Source: an uncultured Nitrosomonadales bacterium
Lineage (GTDB): Bacteria; Pseudomonadota; Gammaproteobacteria; Burkholderiales; Gallionellaceae
NCBI GenBank assembly: GCA_903934275.1
Contig: CAIZNF010000331.1
Location: forward strand, 1 to 5,891
DNA length: 5,891 bases
Direction of reading: 5' to 3'
Positions within the stretch are counted from its first letter, which is position 1. Every line of letters begins with the position of its first letter. The notes beneath the pieces are model-generated. The model was given only the letters and a program-made list of their open reading frames with translations, was not told the DNA's origin and searched no databases. This document shows, piece after piece, positions 1 through 5,891 of this stretch. The position numbers were made by a program, and so were the translations under genes.

Positions 1-781
1 ACATGAACACGCCGCCGCGTATCAGGATGCGGTGCACCTCGGCCACCATCGACGCGATCCAGCGCATATTGAAGTTGATGCCGCGCGGCCCGTTTTTGCC
101 CGCGATGCATTCGTCGACGTAGCGCTGCACCGGTTTTTCCCAGAAGCGCTCGTTGGAGGCGTTGATCGCGAATTCCAGCGTATCTGCCGGGATGGTCATG
201 TCAGGATGGGTCAGCATGAATTCGCCGATATCGTTATCCAAAGTAAAGCCGTTCACGCCGTGCCCGCTGGTGATCACCAGCATGGTCGAGGGGCCGTACA
301 GCGCGTAACCGGCGCAAGCTTGCGTGGCACCGGGTTGCAGAAAGTCCGCAGCAGTCGGGTTGTCAATGCCCTTTGGCGCGCGCAGGATTGAAAAAATCGT
401 GCCGACCGAAATGTTCACGTCGATGTTGGAAGAGCCATCGAGCGGATCGAACACCAGCAAGTATTTTCCCTTCGGATACCTCGTTGGAATAGGGTAAACA
501 TCGTCCATTTCTTCGGAAGCCATCGCGGCAAGATGACCTGCCCATTCTGTCGATTTGATGAAGATTTCGTTGGTGATGACATCCAGCTTCTTCTGCGTTT
601 CACCCTGCACGTTCTCGCTGCCCGCACTGCCCAGCACACCGATCAGCGCACCCTTGTTGACATCATGCGCGATTTGCTTGCAGGCGATCACGACATCGCT
701 GATCAGCCCCGTGAAATCGCCGCTTGCGCCCGGAATGGCGCGCTGCTCTTCGATGATGAACTGGATCAAACTTTTGCTCAT
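1..781 (-). CDS. fbp: Class I fructose-1,6-bisphosphatase, C-terminus cut by window edge
   Basis: Hydrolyses fructose-1,6-bisphosphate to fructose-6-phosphate, in gluconeogenesis and in the regenerative phase of the Calvin cycle; cytoplasmic and Mg2+-dependent. I translated the minus strand from the ATG at 781-779 and found 260 codons without a stop, running off the left edge. The family is usually about 330-340 residues, so roughly the last 75 are missing. The protein begins [20 protein letters not shown]. It shows the acidic metal-binding stretch ASEEMDD at residues 88-94, the signature FDPLDGSSN at 111-119, and the substrate-pocket segment with ASMVAEVHR at 243-251. An AAGGA Shine-Dalgarno (788-792) lies 6 bases before the ATG. 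The gap to cbbO is only 65 bases and holds no clear terminator, so co-transcription with the RuBisCO genes is likely. It may be named cbbF in this setting. The enzyme class is secure; its dedication to the Calvin cycle is inferred from context. Confidence 0.95.
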   Translation of the reverse strand, partial: MSKSLIQFIIEEQRAIPGASGDFTGLISDVVIACKQIAHDVNKGALIGVLGSAGSENVQGETQKKLDVITNEIFIKSTEWAGHLAAMASEEMDDVYPIPTRYPKGKYLLVFDPLDGSSNIDVNISVGTIFSILRAPKGIDNPTAADFLQPGATQACAGYALYGPSTMLVITSGHGVNGFTLDNDIGEFMLTHPDMTIPADTLEFAINASNERFWEKPVQRYVDECIAGKNGPRGINFNMRWIASMVAEVHRILIRGGVFM

Positions 782-846
782 GATTTTTCCTTTTTTAGAT
801 TTTCATTTTATGCGATTTTACCGCTTTTCTGCATTGCTCTATACGG

Positions 847-3219
847 CTATTTGGTCAACGAAATGAACAGCTGCGGCAACCGTTCCGGCAACTGCGCCAC
901 CCGGTCGATGATGGTGTATTGCTTGCCGAAGATATCCGCGACGTATTTATCGGCCTTGGGGTCGAGGTTGATGCAATAGGTATAGATACCCTGCTGATCC
1001 AGTTCCGTTACCGCCTGCCGCGCATCTTCGATCAGCATGCGCCCGTCCTTGCTGTCCACGTCCGACGGCTCGCCGTCGGTCAAAATCAGCATCAGTTTTT
1101 TATCAGCCTGCTGCTTTTCCAGATAGTGCGCGGCATGGCGCATCGCCGCCCCCATGCGCGTGGAGTAACTGGCTTCCATCGCCGCCAGCCTGCCCTTCAC
1201 CCGATCGTCCCAGTTTTCGCTGTAGCCTTTGATATGCAGGTAGCGCACGTCATGGCGTGTATTGGAATGAAAACCGGCAATCGCGAATGGATCGCCCAGC
1301 TTCTCGATTGACCAGGCCAGCAGCGATACCGCTTCCCGGCTCAATTCCAAGATGGTCTGATCGCAGCCCGCAGCCTTCTCGTTGAGCGATTCCGATAAGT
1401 CCAGCAGCAACATCACCGCAATATTGCGCCCGCTGGTCTTGTGGCTCATGTTGATGCGCGGGTCGGGTGTCGCACCGCTCTTGTAGTCGATCAGCGAACG
1501 CAGCGCGACATCCAGATCCAGCTCGTTGCCTTCCTCCTGATAACGGATGCGCATCTTTTCCTGCGGTTTGATCAAGTCGAGCATTTTCTTTAAACGCTTG
1601 GCCAAAGCGCCATGCTTGGCCAGCAGCCCGTCGATGTCTGCCGCATTGCCGGGCGGATGCAAGGCCTCGTACACGCTCACCCAGTCCGGGCGGTAGCTCT
1701 GGTTGAGGTAATCCCACTCGTGGTAATGGCGCGGCGGAAGCCCCTTGATTTCCTCGCCCGGCTCAATCTTGCGCGGCTCGTCGAACGCCTCCTCCTCGTC
1801 GCCCTCCTCGATGAATTTCCACATCTGGCGGTTGTCGTCGCGGTAGTTCACCACCGTATCTTTGAAGTGGATTTTTGGCAGTTGATCGCTCTGGCGGCGC
1901 GTTTTCGCGACGAAAGAAACCGCCAAGCCTGCCATCTCCGGCGTGCTCGATTCGCCGCACTGCATCAGGTTGTGGAAGCGCTGCGCGAATTCGACGATAT
2001 GCGGGTTTTTGTACGGATGCTGCAGGTCGAGGATGGCGCGCGACAGCATCGCCAGACGATGGCGCACGCCGGATTCCAGCTCGGGGTCGCAAGTATCTTC
2101 GGCGGGGATGGGGTGCAACGCCGCGAAGATGCGGCGCAGGCCGGGGTACTCGCGCATCGCCAGATATTCTACGCGACTGTCCTCCAGAAACTCCGCCGCC
2201 ATGCGCTGAAACGGACTGAAGTTGTCGGCAAAGATCGCCGTTGTCCAGCGGCGGTGTCCGGCAATATGTGCCAGCACCGCGCGGTAGCGGTCGATACCCA
2301 GAACTCGCTCAACCATTCGTGGTGAGCCTGTCGAACCACATAGCCCTTCGACAACGCCTTTAGTCCTGAGCGCAGTCGAATGGTCAGTGTGAACGGTTAC
2401 ATGACCGGAGGGAGAGGAGAGAATGAAATCGTCATACACATCCGGCAGGCGGATGCCGAGCTTGTCGTAATACGGAATCGGCTGGCGCAGTTCATCGAAC
2501 GCGCTTGAGTAGGGAGTCAGTTGGTCTTCGTCGTGCCACAGCCCGCGCAAATACATGTCCAGCTTACGCTCGTTGTCCACCAGCAATGTGCCGTGCCGCT
2601 CGCGCTGCAACACCGCGCGGCTGTCCGCCGATTGCAGGCTGAAGTAATCGATCTGCCGGTCCGGGTGATCCTTGTAATAGCGCACGCCGTATTCCACCCA
2701 GCTTTTCAGCCCGGACAGGGAGAGCTGGCCGAGCAACAGCGGAGTCTTCCTGAAAAATTCCGGCAGCCCCGGGCTGGGAAAAGTCTGCTGGATACCGTGG
2801 ATCGAGCCGGTGGTACACTCCATGAAATCCAGCACGATGTCCAGATAGGCGCGCAACTGCTCTTGTGATTGCAAGCGCCGCGCGGTGACTGGCAAGGACT
2901 GCAGGAACGGCGTGATGGCATTGCCGTTGGGCGACTTCCACATTCTGCGGATGCATTCCATGACGGCGGACAGCGCATCTTCGCCCAACGCCCTGGCGAC
3001 CACCGGCCACTTTTCCAGAAAGATCAGGATCGGCTCCGCACCGCGCCCCATCTTGCCGAGGAAGCGCGCATGCTCGATGTAGGCCTCCACACCCTGCTGG
3101 GAAAGCGTCGCCAGCGCAGCGCGCATGCACTCGGCAAACACCGGCTCGACGCGCGGAAAGCCGCAGTCAAGCTGCTTCCAGTAGGCTTCGAGTTCGGCGG
3201 GGATGGTTACGGTTTCCAT
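847..3219 (-). CDS. cbbO: RuBisCO activase accessory protein CbbO (VWA domain)
   Basis: Adaptor subunit of the CbbQO-type RuBisCO activase. In characterised systems one CbbO binds a CbbQ hexamer and directs it to RuBisCO with inhibited active sites. The 790-residue protein has a long N-terminal helical region (about 1-440, with a conserved-looking stretch at 307-355, LGIDRYRAVLAHIAGHRRW onward). An acidic linker follows (about 468-491), then a C-terminal von Willebrand factor A domain (about 596-790). The MIDAS metal site is visible: DLSES at 607-611, Thr687 in YSTRMG and Asp715 in LTDGEPSD. NorD is a paralogous family, but the neighbours favour CbbO. The ATG at 3219 has no good Shine-Dalgarno, and I found no better in-frame start upstream. 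It lies 110 bases after the cbbQ stop. The oddity is an apparent in-frame insertion (about residues 267-303) that contains a palindromic DNA repeat encoding residues 279-303. The reading frame stays open through it. Confidence 0.93.
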   Translation of the reverse strand: METVTIPAELEAYWKQLDCGFPRVEPVFAECMRAALATLSQQGVEAYIEHARFLGKMGRGAEPILIFLEKWPVVARALGEDALSAVMECIRRMWKSPNGNAITPFLQSLPVTARRLQSQEQLRAYLDIVLDFMECTTGSIHGIQQTFPSPGLPEFFRKTPLLLGQLSLSGLKSWVEYGVRYYKDHPDRQIDYFSLQSADSRAVLQRERHGTLLVDNERKLDMYLRGLWHDEDQLTPYSSAFDELRQPIPYYDKLGIRLPDVYDDFILSSPSGHVTVHTDHSTALRTKGVVEGLCGSTGSPRMVERVLGIDRYRAVLAHIAGHRRWTTAIFADNFSPFQRMAAEFLEDSRVEYLAMREYPGLRRIFAALHPIPAEDTCDPELESGVRHRLAMLSRAILDLQHPYKNPHIVEFAQRFHNLMQCGESSTPEMAGLAVSFVAKTRRQSDQLPKIHFKDTVVNYRDDNRQMWKFIEEGDEEEAFDEPRKIEPGEEIKGLPPRHYHEWDYLNQSYRPDWVSVYEALHPPGNAADIDGLLAKHGALAKRLKKMLDLIKPQEKMRIRYQEEGNELDLDVALRSLIDYKSGATPDPRINMSHKTSGRNIAVMLLLDLSESLNEKAAGCDQTILELSREAVSLLAWSIEKLGDPFAIAGFHSNTRHDVRYLHIKGYSENWDDRVKGRLAAMEASYSTRMGAAMRHAAHYLEKQQADKKLMLILTDGEPSDVDSKDGRMLIEDARQAVTELDQQGIYTYCINLDPKADKYVADIFGKQYTIIDRVAQLPERLPQLFISLTK
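2311..2384. repeat. Palindromic repeat element inserted in frame within cbbO
   Basis: A nested palindrome inside the cbbO coding sequence. The outer arms ACCATTCG (2312-2319) and CGAATGGT (2377-2384) are perfect inverted repeats of 8 bp. Inside are a hairpin with GTGGT/ACCAC arms (2319-2323 and 2335-2339) and a second with TTCGAC/GTCGAA arms (2347-2352 and 2375-2380). Words such as GTGAGCCTGTCGAACCAC and GTCCTGAGCGCAGTCGAA are, from memory, typical of a dispersed intergenic repeat common in proteobacterial genomes. Read on the minus strand in the cbbO frame it gives residues 279-303, beginning DHSTALRTKGVVEGLCGS, a low-structure, un-CbbO-like stretch. The flanking residues back to about 267 may belong to the same insertion. 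Confidence 0.8.
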
Positions 3220-3265
3220 AGTTTTTTCAGCCAGCTGTGAGCAAAAAACGTGGGGTACAATCTGC

Positions 3266-3333
3266 GTAGGTGCGAATTCATTCGCACAATTATTGCTGCC
3301 TGAATAGTGCAGTGCGGATAAATCCGCACCTAC
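3266..3333. repeat. Double-hairpin palindromic element at the cbbQ/cbbO junction
   Basis: A 68-base element bounded by perfect 9-bp inverted ends, GTAGGTGCG (3266-3274) and CGCACCTAC (3325-3333). Each end also folds on itself: GTGCGAAT-TC-ATTCGCAC (3270-3287) and GTGCGGAT-AA-ATCCGCAC (3312-3329), both with perfect 8-bp arms. It fills more than half of the gap between cbbQ and cbbO. Its right end runs over the cbbQ stop codon: TAG at 3332-3330 is part of the element's terminal repeat. The layout resembles a small non-autonomous (MITE-like) or REP/BIME-type element. In mRNA either the long cruciform or two hairpins could form just before cbbO, possibly acting as an mRNA stabiliser or processing point. 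That role is inference. Confidence 0.85.
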
Positions 3334-4133
3334 CCGAACACCGCATCAATCGCATGATCCAGCGTGTCGCGGATGTCCGCATCGTCGGTGATCGGGCGCA
3401 CCAGCGCCATGCGGCATGCGGCACGCGGTGGGACGCCGCCCTTGATCAGCGTGGCCGCATACACCAGCAGGCGCGTGGAAATTCCCTCGTCCAGCCCGTG
3501 CCCTTTCAGGTTGCGCGCCGCCTGGCCGATCTTCACCAGCTGTGCGGATAATTCGGCTTCGATGCCGGTTTCCTTGCCGAGTATCTGCGCCTCGACATCG
3601 GCTGGCGGATAAGCGAAATCAAATGCGGTGAAACGCTGCTTGGTGGATTGCTTCAAGTCCTTCAACAAACTTTGGTAACCGGGGTTGTAGGAAATCACCA
3701 TCTGGAAATCGGGGTGTGCTTCGAGCAGTTCACCTTTCTTGTCCAACGGCAGCGTTCGCCGATGGTCGGTCAGCGGGTGGATCACCACGGTGGTGTCCTG
3801 GCGCGCCTCGACAATTTCGTCGAGGTAGCAAATCGCCCCGATACGCGCGGCTGTGGTCAGCGGGCCATCCAGCCAGCGCGTACCGTTGGCATCGAGAAGG
3901 TAACGCCCGACCAGATCGCTGGCGGTCATGTCTTCGTTACACGCCACGGTGATCAGCGGCTTGCCCAGTTTCCACGCCATATACTCGACGAAGCGCGATT
4001 TGCCGCAACCGGTCGGGCCTTTGATCATCACCGGCAGGCGCGCCGAATAGGCGGCTTCATAGAGCGCAACTTCATCACTCTGCGCCTGATAGAACGGTTC
4101 TTTTTTTACTTTGTATTGGTCTTTGTCGGTCAT
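3330..4133 (-). CDS. cbbQ: RuBisCO activase AAA+ ATPase CbbQ (MoxR family)
   Basis: ATPase subunit of the CbbQO activase; family members form hexamers that use ATP to remodel inhibited RuBisCO in the cytoplasm. The protein is 267 residues, close to the usual family length. Motifs visible: Walker A GPTGCGKS at 39-46, Walker B ICYLDE at 101-106, a sensor 1 asparagine at 150 (ISYNPGY), a candidate arginine finger at 168 (STKQRF) and a sensor 2-like ISTRLL at 218-223. NirQ and NorQ are close paralogues, but position directly after Form II RuBisCO and before cbbO identifies this as CbbQ. From published work on Acidithiobacillus, the Q1O1 pair serves Form II enzyme, so this is probably a Q1-type protein. 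AGGGAG (4140-4145) lies 6 bases before the ATG. The gap to cbbM is 92 bases and holds a terminator-like hairpin. The stop codon and C-terminal end are set by the adjoining palindromic element. Confidence 0.96.
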   Translation of the reverse strand: MTDKDQYKVKKEPFYQAQSDEVALYEAAYSARLPVMIKGPTGCGKSRFVEYMAWKLGKPLITVACNEDMTASDLVGRYLLDANGTRWLDGPLTTAARIGAICYLDEIVEARQDTTVVIHPLTDHRRTLPLDKKGELLEAHPDFQMVISYNPGYQSLLKDLKQSTKQRFTAFDFAYPPADVEAQILGKETGIEAELSAQLVKIGQAARNLKGHGLDEGISTRLLVYAATLIKGGVPPRAACRMALVRPITDDADIRDTLDHAIDAVFG

Positions 4134-4151
4134 AACTGTCTCCCTACAAAC

Positions 4152-4175
4152 GAAAACGCCCCCAAGCGGAGGCGT
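4152..4175 (-). terminator. Terminator-like hairpin (possible attenuator) after cbbM
   Basis: On the minus strand an ACGCC/GGCGT stem continues past one mismatch by two further G-C pairs to a 4-base loop (pairs 4156-4163 with 4168-4175). It is followed at once by TTTTCG. This is the shape of an intrinsic terminator with a short U-tract. It stands 51 bases past the cbbM stop and before the cbbQ ribosome site. The T-run is short and interrupted, so partial read-through is expected. That would leave abundant cbbM message and less cbbQ-cbbO-fbp message. The regulatory effect is inferred. Confidence 0.6.
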
Positions 4176-4184
4176 GTTATTACC

Positions 4185-4206
4185 ACCCTTCGATGATACT
4201 CAGGAC
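4185..4206. repeat. Remnant resembling half of the cbbO palindromic repeat
   Basis: Read on the minus strand, this stretch begins GTCCTGAG and ends ATCGAAGGGT. It matches plus-strand 2363-2384 inside cbbO at 16 of 22 ungapped positions, including the blocks GTCCTGAG and TCGAA. It lies between cbbM and cbbQ, next to the terminator-like hairpin. It may be a decayed half-copy of the same repeat family. At this length chance similarity cannot be excluded. Confidence 0.4.
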
Positions 4207-4225
4207 GGGCTTGCCTGCATCCAAT

Positions 4226-5605
4226 TTACTTGTGCATGCCTAGTTTTTCGCGCCAACCGGGGAATATCTTGTCCGCATCTTTCGGGAACGACTCAAACGC
4301 GCGCGCAAATTCCTTGTGTTCCTTCGCGTACTGGATCGGGTCGGAACCGGATTTCCAGCATTCGTAAGCCTGACGCAGCGAGACCGCTCCTGCCGCTGGG
4401 GAATCGATATGGCCGTATGCGCCGCCGCCCGCGGTGTTGATTACGTTGCCGTGGCCGAGGTTTTCAAAGAATCCGGGCAGACGCAACGCGTTCATGCCGC
4501 CGGAAATGATCGGTGTGGTCGGCTTCATGCCATACCATTCCTGGTGGTAGAACGGGCCCATGCAGCTATCGCGTTCGATCATATAGGCGATGATGCGGTC
4601 ATCCTTGCCGCCTTCCATCTTGCCGTAGCCCATGGTGCCGACGTGGATGCCGGAAGCGCCTTGCAAACGCGACATCTTGGCCAACACAAACGCCGTATAG
4701 CCGCGCTTGGAGGATGGCGAAGTGACAGCGCCGTGCCCGGCACGATGGTAATGCAGATATTGGCTCGGGTATTGGCGACGCGCCGTGGTCACCATGCCGG
4801 GGCCACCGACGTAACCATCCACTAGAAACGCTACTTTGTCCGCATCCGGGCCAAAGGTTTCAAGGATGAAGTCGGCGCGCGCACACATTTCATAGTGGTC
4901 GTCAGCGGTGATGTTGGCGGAGAACAGCTTGGCCTGCCCGGTCTCATCCTGCGCGCGCTTCAGCGAGTCGTACACCAGCGGAATGACCTTTTTCATCGGG
5001 CAGAACACCTGATTGCCTTGCGGTTCATCGTTCTTGATGAAGTCGCCGCCCAGCCAGAACTGGTAAGCCGCCTTGGCGAACGGCTCGGGACGCAGGCCCA
5101 GTTTTGGTTTAATGATGGTACCGGAGATATAGCCGCCATCCTTGACCGGGCGACCGAGAATGCGCCACAAATCGGAAATATCCTTGGCCGGGCCGTCGAA
5201 CAATTGCAGCATGCGCGGCGGCACGTAGAAATCCTGCATTTGCAGATTCGCGATATCACCCATGCCCTGATTGTTGCCGACACACAGGGTCAAAAAAGAT
5301 ACGATCATCACTCGGCCATCGGTGACGTTGCGGTCGAACAGGTCGTTCGGATAAGCGACCTTCATGATGCCCTTGGCCTCGTCGATAAAGTACACCAGCG
5401 CGTCCACGCCCTTGGTAAAATCATCGGTCGTGCATACCTCGACGTTGGTGCCGGTGGAAGATTCCGCCGCGATATGCGCCGCCGCTTCCAGATATCCGGT
5501 GCCCGCAGCAGGTTCCATGGTGTAGGCGACCAGAATATGGTTGCCTCCCTTGATCAGATCCTCTTCCTTCAGACTCAGATCCGCATAACGATTCGATTGG
5601 TCCAT
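4226..5605 (-). CDS. cbbM: Form II ribulose-1,5-bisphosphate carboxylase/oxygenase
   Basis: Catalyses addition of CO2 to ribulose-1,5-bisphosphate to give two 3-phosphoglycerates; Form II enzymes are built of large subunits only, and no small-subunit gene is seen. The 459-residue protein matches Form II length. All the active-site residues I checked occur at R. rubrum numbering: Glu48, Asn111, Lys166 (GTIIKPKLG), the carbamylated Lys191 with Asp193 and Glu194 ([10 protein letters not shown]), His287-Arg288, His321, Lys329 in the mobile loop ([11 protein letters not shown]) and Ser368 (ISGG). It should therefore be catalytically active. The ATG at 5605 is preceded by AGGAGA (5613-5618), with 7 bases between, the strongest ribosome site in the window. 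It is the first gene of the operon and is followed by its activase genes. Form II enzymes generally have low CO2/O2 specificity, suggesting a low-oxygen or high-CO2 niche. Form III or a RuBisCO-like protein is excluded by the intact motifs and the overall Form II sequence. Confidence 0.99.
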   Translation of the reverse strand: MDQSNRYADLSLKEEDLIKGGNHILVAYTMEPAAGTGYLEAAAHIAAESSTGTNVEVCTTDDFTKGVDALVYFIDEAKGIMKVAYPNDLFDRNVTDGRVMIVSFLTLCVGNNQGMGDIANLQMQDFYVPPRMLQLFDGPAKDISDLWRILGRPVKDGGYISGTIIKPKLGLRPEPFAKAAYQFWLGGDFIKNDEPQGNQVFCPMKKVIPLVYDSLKRAQDETGQAKLFSANITADDHYEMCARADFILETFGPDADKVAFLVDGYVGGPGMVTTARRQYPSQYLHYHRAGHGAVTSPSSKRGYTAFVLAKMSRLQGASGIHVGTMGYGKMEGGKDDRIIAYMIERDSCMGPFYHQEWYGMKPTTPIISGGMNALRLPGFFENLGHGNVINTAGGGAYGHIDSPAAGAVSLRQAYECWKSGSDPIQYAKEHKEFARAFESFPKDADKIFPGWREKLGMHK

Positions 5606-5670
5606 GACTTATTCTCCTGTGTGAACGATTGGTTTAACTTGCAACGGTTGCCACTATAGGTGTAACAATA

Positions 5671-5699
5671 TATAAACGATAGTAAATTGTTTTTATCAA
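5671..5699 (-). promoter_or_regulatory. Predicted sigma70-type promoter of the cbbM operon
   Basis: On the minus strand, a -35-like TTGATA (5699-5694) and a -10-like TTTATA (5676-5671) are separated by exactly 17 bases. This places the transcript start near 5664 and gives an untranslated leader of about 58 bases ending in the cbbM ribosome site. The leader contains an 11-bp perfect palindrome, GCAACGGTTGC (5641-5651), whose role is unknown. The -35 starts 3 bases from a LysR-type box, as expected for an activated promoter. The surrounding AT-richness allows other registers. Confidence 0.65.
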
Positions 5700-5702
5700 T
5701 AT

Positions 5703-5719
5703 CATAAGAAATGCTTATG
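5703..5719. promoter_or_regulatory. Candidate LysR-type (CbbR) operator, promoter-proximal
   Basis: The 17-bp sequence CATAAGAAATGCTTATG has perfect 6-bp arms (CATAAG/CTTATG) around a 5-base centre. It contains the T-N11-A signature of LysR-type regulators. It lies 3 bases upstream of the predicted -35 of cbbM, centred about 47 bases before the inferred transcript start. cbb operons are classically controlled by the LysR-type protein CbbR, so CbbR is the natural candidate, but no cbbR gene is visible in this window. Confidence 0.6.
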
Positions 5720-5722
5720 GTT

Positions 5723-5731
5723 TGCTATAAT
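5723..5731 (+). promoter_or_regulatory. Extended -10 promoter facing away from cbbM
   Basis: TGCTATAAT is an exact extended -10 element (TGn plus consensus TATAAT) on the plus strand. No convincing -35 lies 16-18 bases upstream, which extended -10 promoters can tolerate. Transcripts would start near 5738 and run towards the possible gene at 5866. It lies between the two candidate operators, as is common for a LysR-type regulator gene divergent from its target. Confidence 0.5.
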
Positions 5732-5747
5732 CCCAAGCTGTGCGGGT

Positions 5748-5764
5748 CAGAAGAAATGATTCTG
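5748..5764. promoter_or_regulatory. Second, distal copy of the operator-like palindrome
   Basis: CAGAAGAAATGATTCTG is identical at 14 of 17 positions to the box at 5703-5719, in the same orientation, and keeps its own symmetry (CAGAA/TTCTG). Its start is 45 bp from the start of the first box, a little over four helical turns. It has G and C in place of the T and A of the T-N11-A pair, so it would be the weaker site if a LysR-type protein binds both. Confidence 0.5.
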
Positions 5765-5771
5765 TCTTCTC

Positions 5772-5801
5772 GTAGGTTGGGCAAAGCGTAGCGTGCCCAA
5801 C
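5772..5801. repeat. Short palindromic repeat upstream of the divergent gene
   Basis: GTTGGGCA (5776-5783) and TGCCCAAC (5794-5801) are perfect 8-bp inverted arms around AAGCGTAGCG, preceded by GTAG. The motif is, from memory, typical of another dispersed intergenic repeat seen in many proteobacteria. It differs from the two other palindromic elements here, although it shares the leading GTAGGT word with the element at 3266-3333. It would form a hairpin in the leader of a transcript starting near 5738. It has no T-run, so it is not an obvious terminator. Confidence 0.7.
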
Positions 5802-5865
5802 ATTAAACAAGATAACTTATCGATTGAAATGTATAAAATGAAATCCCTATTGGAAGGAAAAGGTT

Positions 5866-5891
5866 ATGTTCCGAAAATTTTGTGCTAAAAC
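5866..5891 (+). CDS. Possible start of a divergent gene, cut by right edge
   Basis: ATG at 5866 is preceded by AAGGA (5854-5858) with 7 bases between, a good ribosome site. The eight visible codons read MFRKFCAK and then run off the window. I do not recognise the product. cbbR is often divergent from cbbM, but this beginning does not resemble the usual CbbR N-terminus, so I do not assign it. The call rests only on the start codon, the ribosome site and the upstream extended -10 element. Confidence 0.4.

Noticed and set aside
363..639. Two short minus-strand frames within the fbp region
   Set aside because: They lie in other frames under the continuous FBPase reading from 781, which carries the family signatures.
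1612..2325. Plus-strand open frame of 237 codons opposite cbbO
   Set aside because: Antisense to a well-supported CbbO frame. It has no recognisable motifs and no ribosome site that I could support.
2311..2425. Possible frameshift or pseudogene in cbbO at the repeat
   Set aside because: The same frame reads recognisable CbbO sequence on both sides with no stop, and the MIDAS site follows in frame. An in-frame insertion explains it better than decay.
3266..3333. Intrinsic terminator or CRISPR repeat
   Set aside because: There is no T-run after either hairpin on the operon strand, and there is no regularly spaced repeat-spacer pattern. The perfect outer inverted ends fit a palindromic element better.
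4895..5659. Long plus-strand open frame of 254 codons opposite cbbM
   Set aside because: It is antisense to cbbM, whose active-site motifs are all intact. The translation resembles no family I know, and such shadows are common in GC-rich coding sequence.
5829..5888. Small plus-strand frame of 19 codons (starting MYKMKSLLEGKGYV)
   Set aside because: It has no good ribosome site and overlaps the better-placed start at 5866. The short length alone is not evidence of a gene.
5866..5891. Assignment of the edge gene as cbbR
   Set aside because: The position fits, but the eight visible residues do not resemble a LysR-type N-terminus, so a name would be a guess.

Overview
The window carries the end-to-end core of a Form II RuBisCO (Calvin-Benson-Bassham) operon on the minus strand. 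In transcription order, right to left, it reads: regulatory region (about 5606-5865), cbbM (5605-4226, Form II RuBisCO), cbbQ (4133-3330, MoxR-type AAA+ ATPase), cbbO (3219-847, von Willebrand factor A protein) and the first 260 codons of fbp (781 to the left edge, class I fructose-1,6-bisphosphatase). A divergent plus-strand gene may begin at 5866, but only 26 bases of it are inside the window.

The genes form one job. CbbM fixes CO2 onto ribulose-1,5-bisphosphate. CbbQ and CbbO together make the ATP-driven activase that strips inhibitory sugar phosphates from RuBisCO. FBPase feeds regeneration of the CO2 acceptor. Every RuBisCO active-site residue I checked is present and falls at exactly the Rhodospirillum rubrum numbers. 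CbbQ keeps Walker A and B, and CbbO keeps its MIDAS metal site, so the system looks functional. The cbbM-cbbQ-cbbO order, the GC-rich coding sequence and the protein sequences suggest a chemolithoautotrophic betaproteobacterium, for example an iron or sulfur oxidiser of the Gallionellaceae or Thiobacillus type. This is an inference from remembered gene order, not a database match.

Upstream of cbbM are a strong Shine-Dalgarno sequence, a sigma70-like promoter (TTGATA-N17-TTTATA) and two related 17-bp palindromes 45 bp apart (14 of 17 identical). The promoter-proximal palindrome is a perfect T-N11-A LysR-type box, so it is a good candidate CbbR site. An extended -10 element points the other way, towards the possible divergent gene.

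The most unusual feature is the load of small palindromic repeats. One lies inside cbbO and is translated in frame as about 25 extra residues. A second sits at the cbbQ/cbbO junction and supplies the cbbQ stop codon. A third lies upstream between the divergent promoter and the edge gene, and a weak remnant resembling the first lies between cbbM and cbbQ. With a terminator-like hairpin after cbbM, these elements offer ways to set the ratio of RuBisCO to its activase and to reshape CbbO itself.
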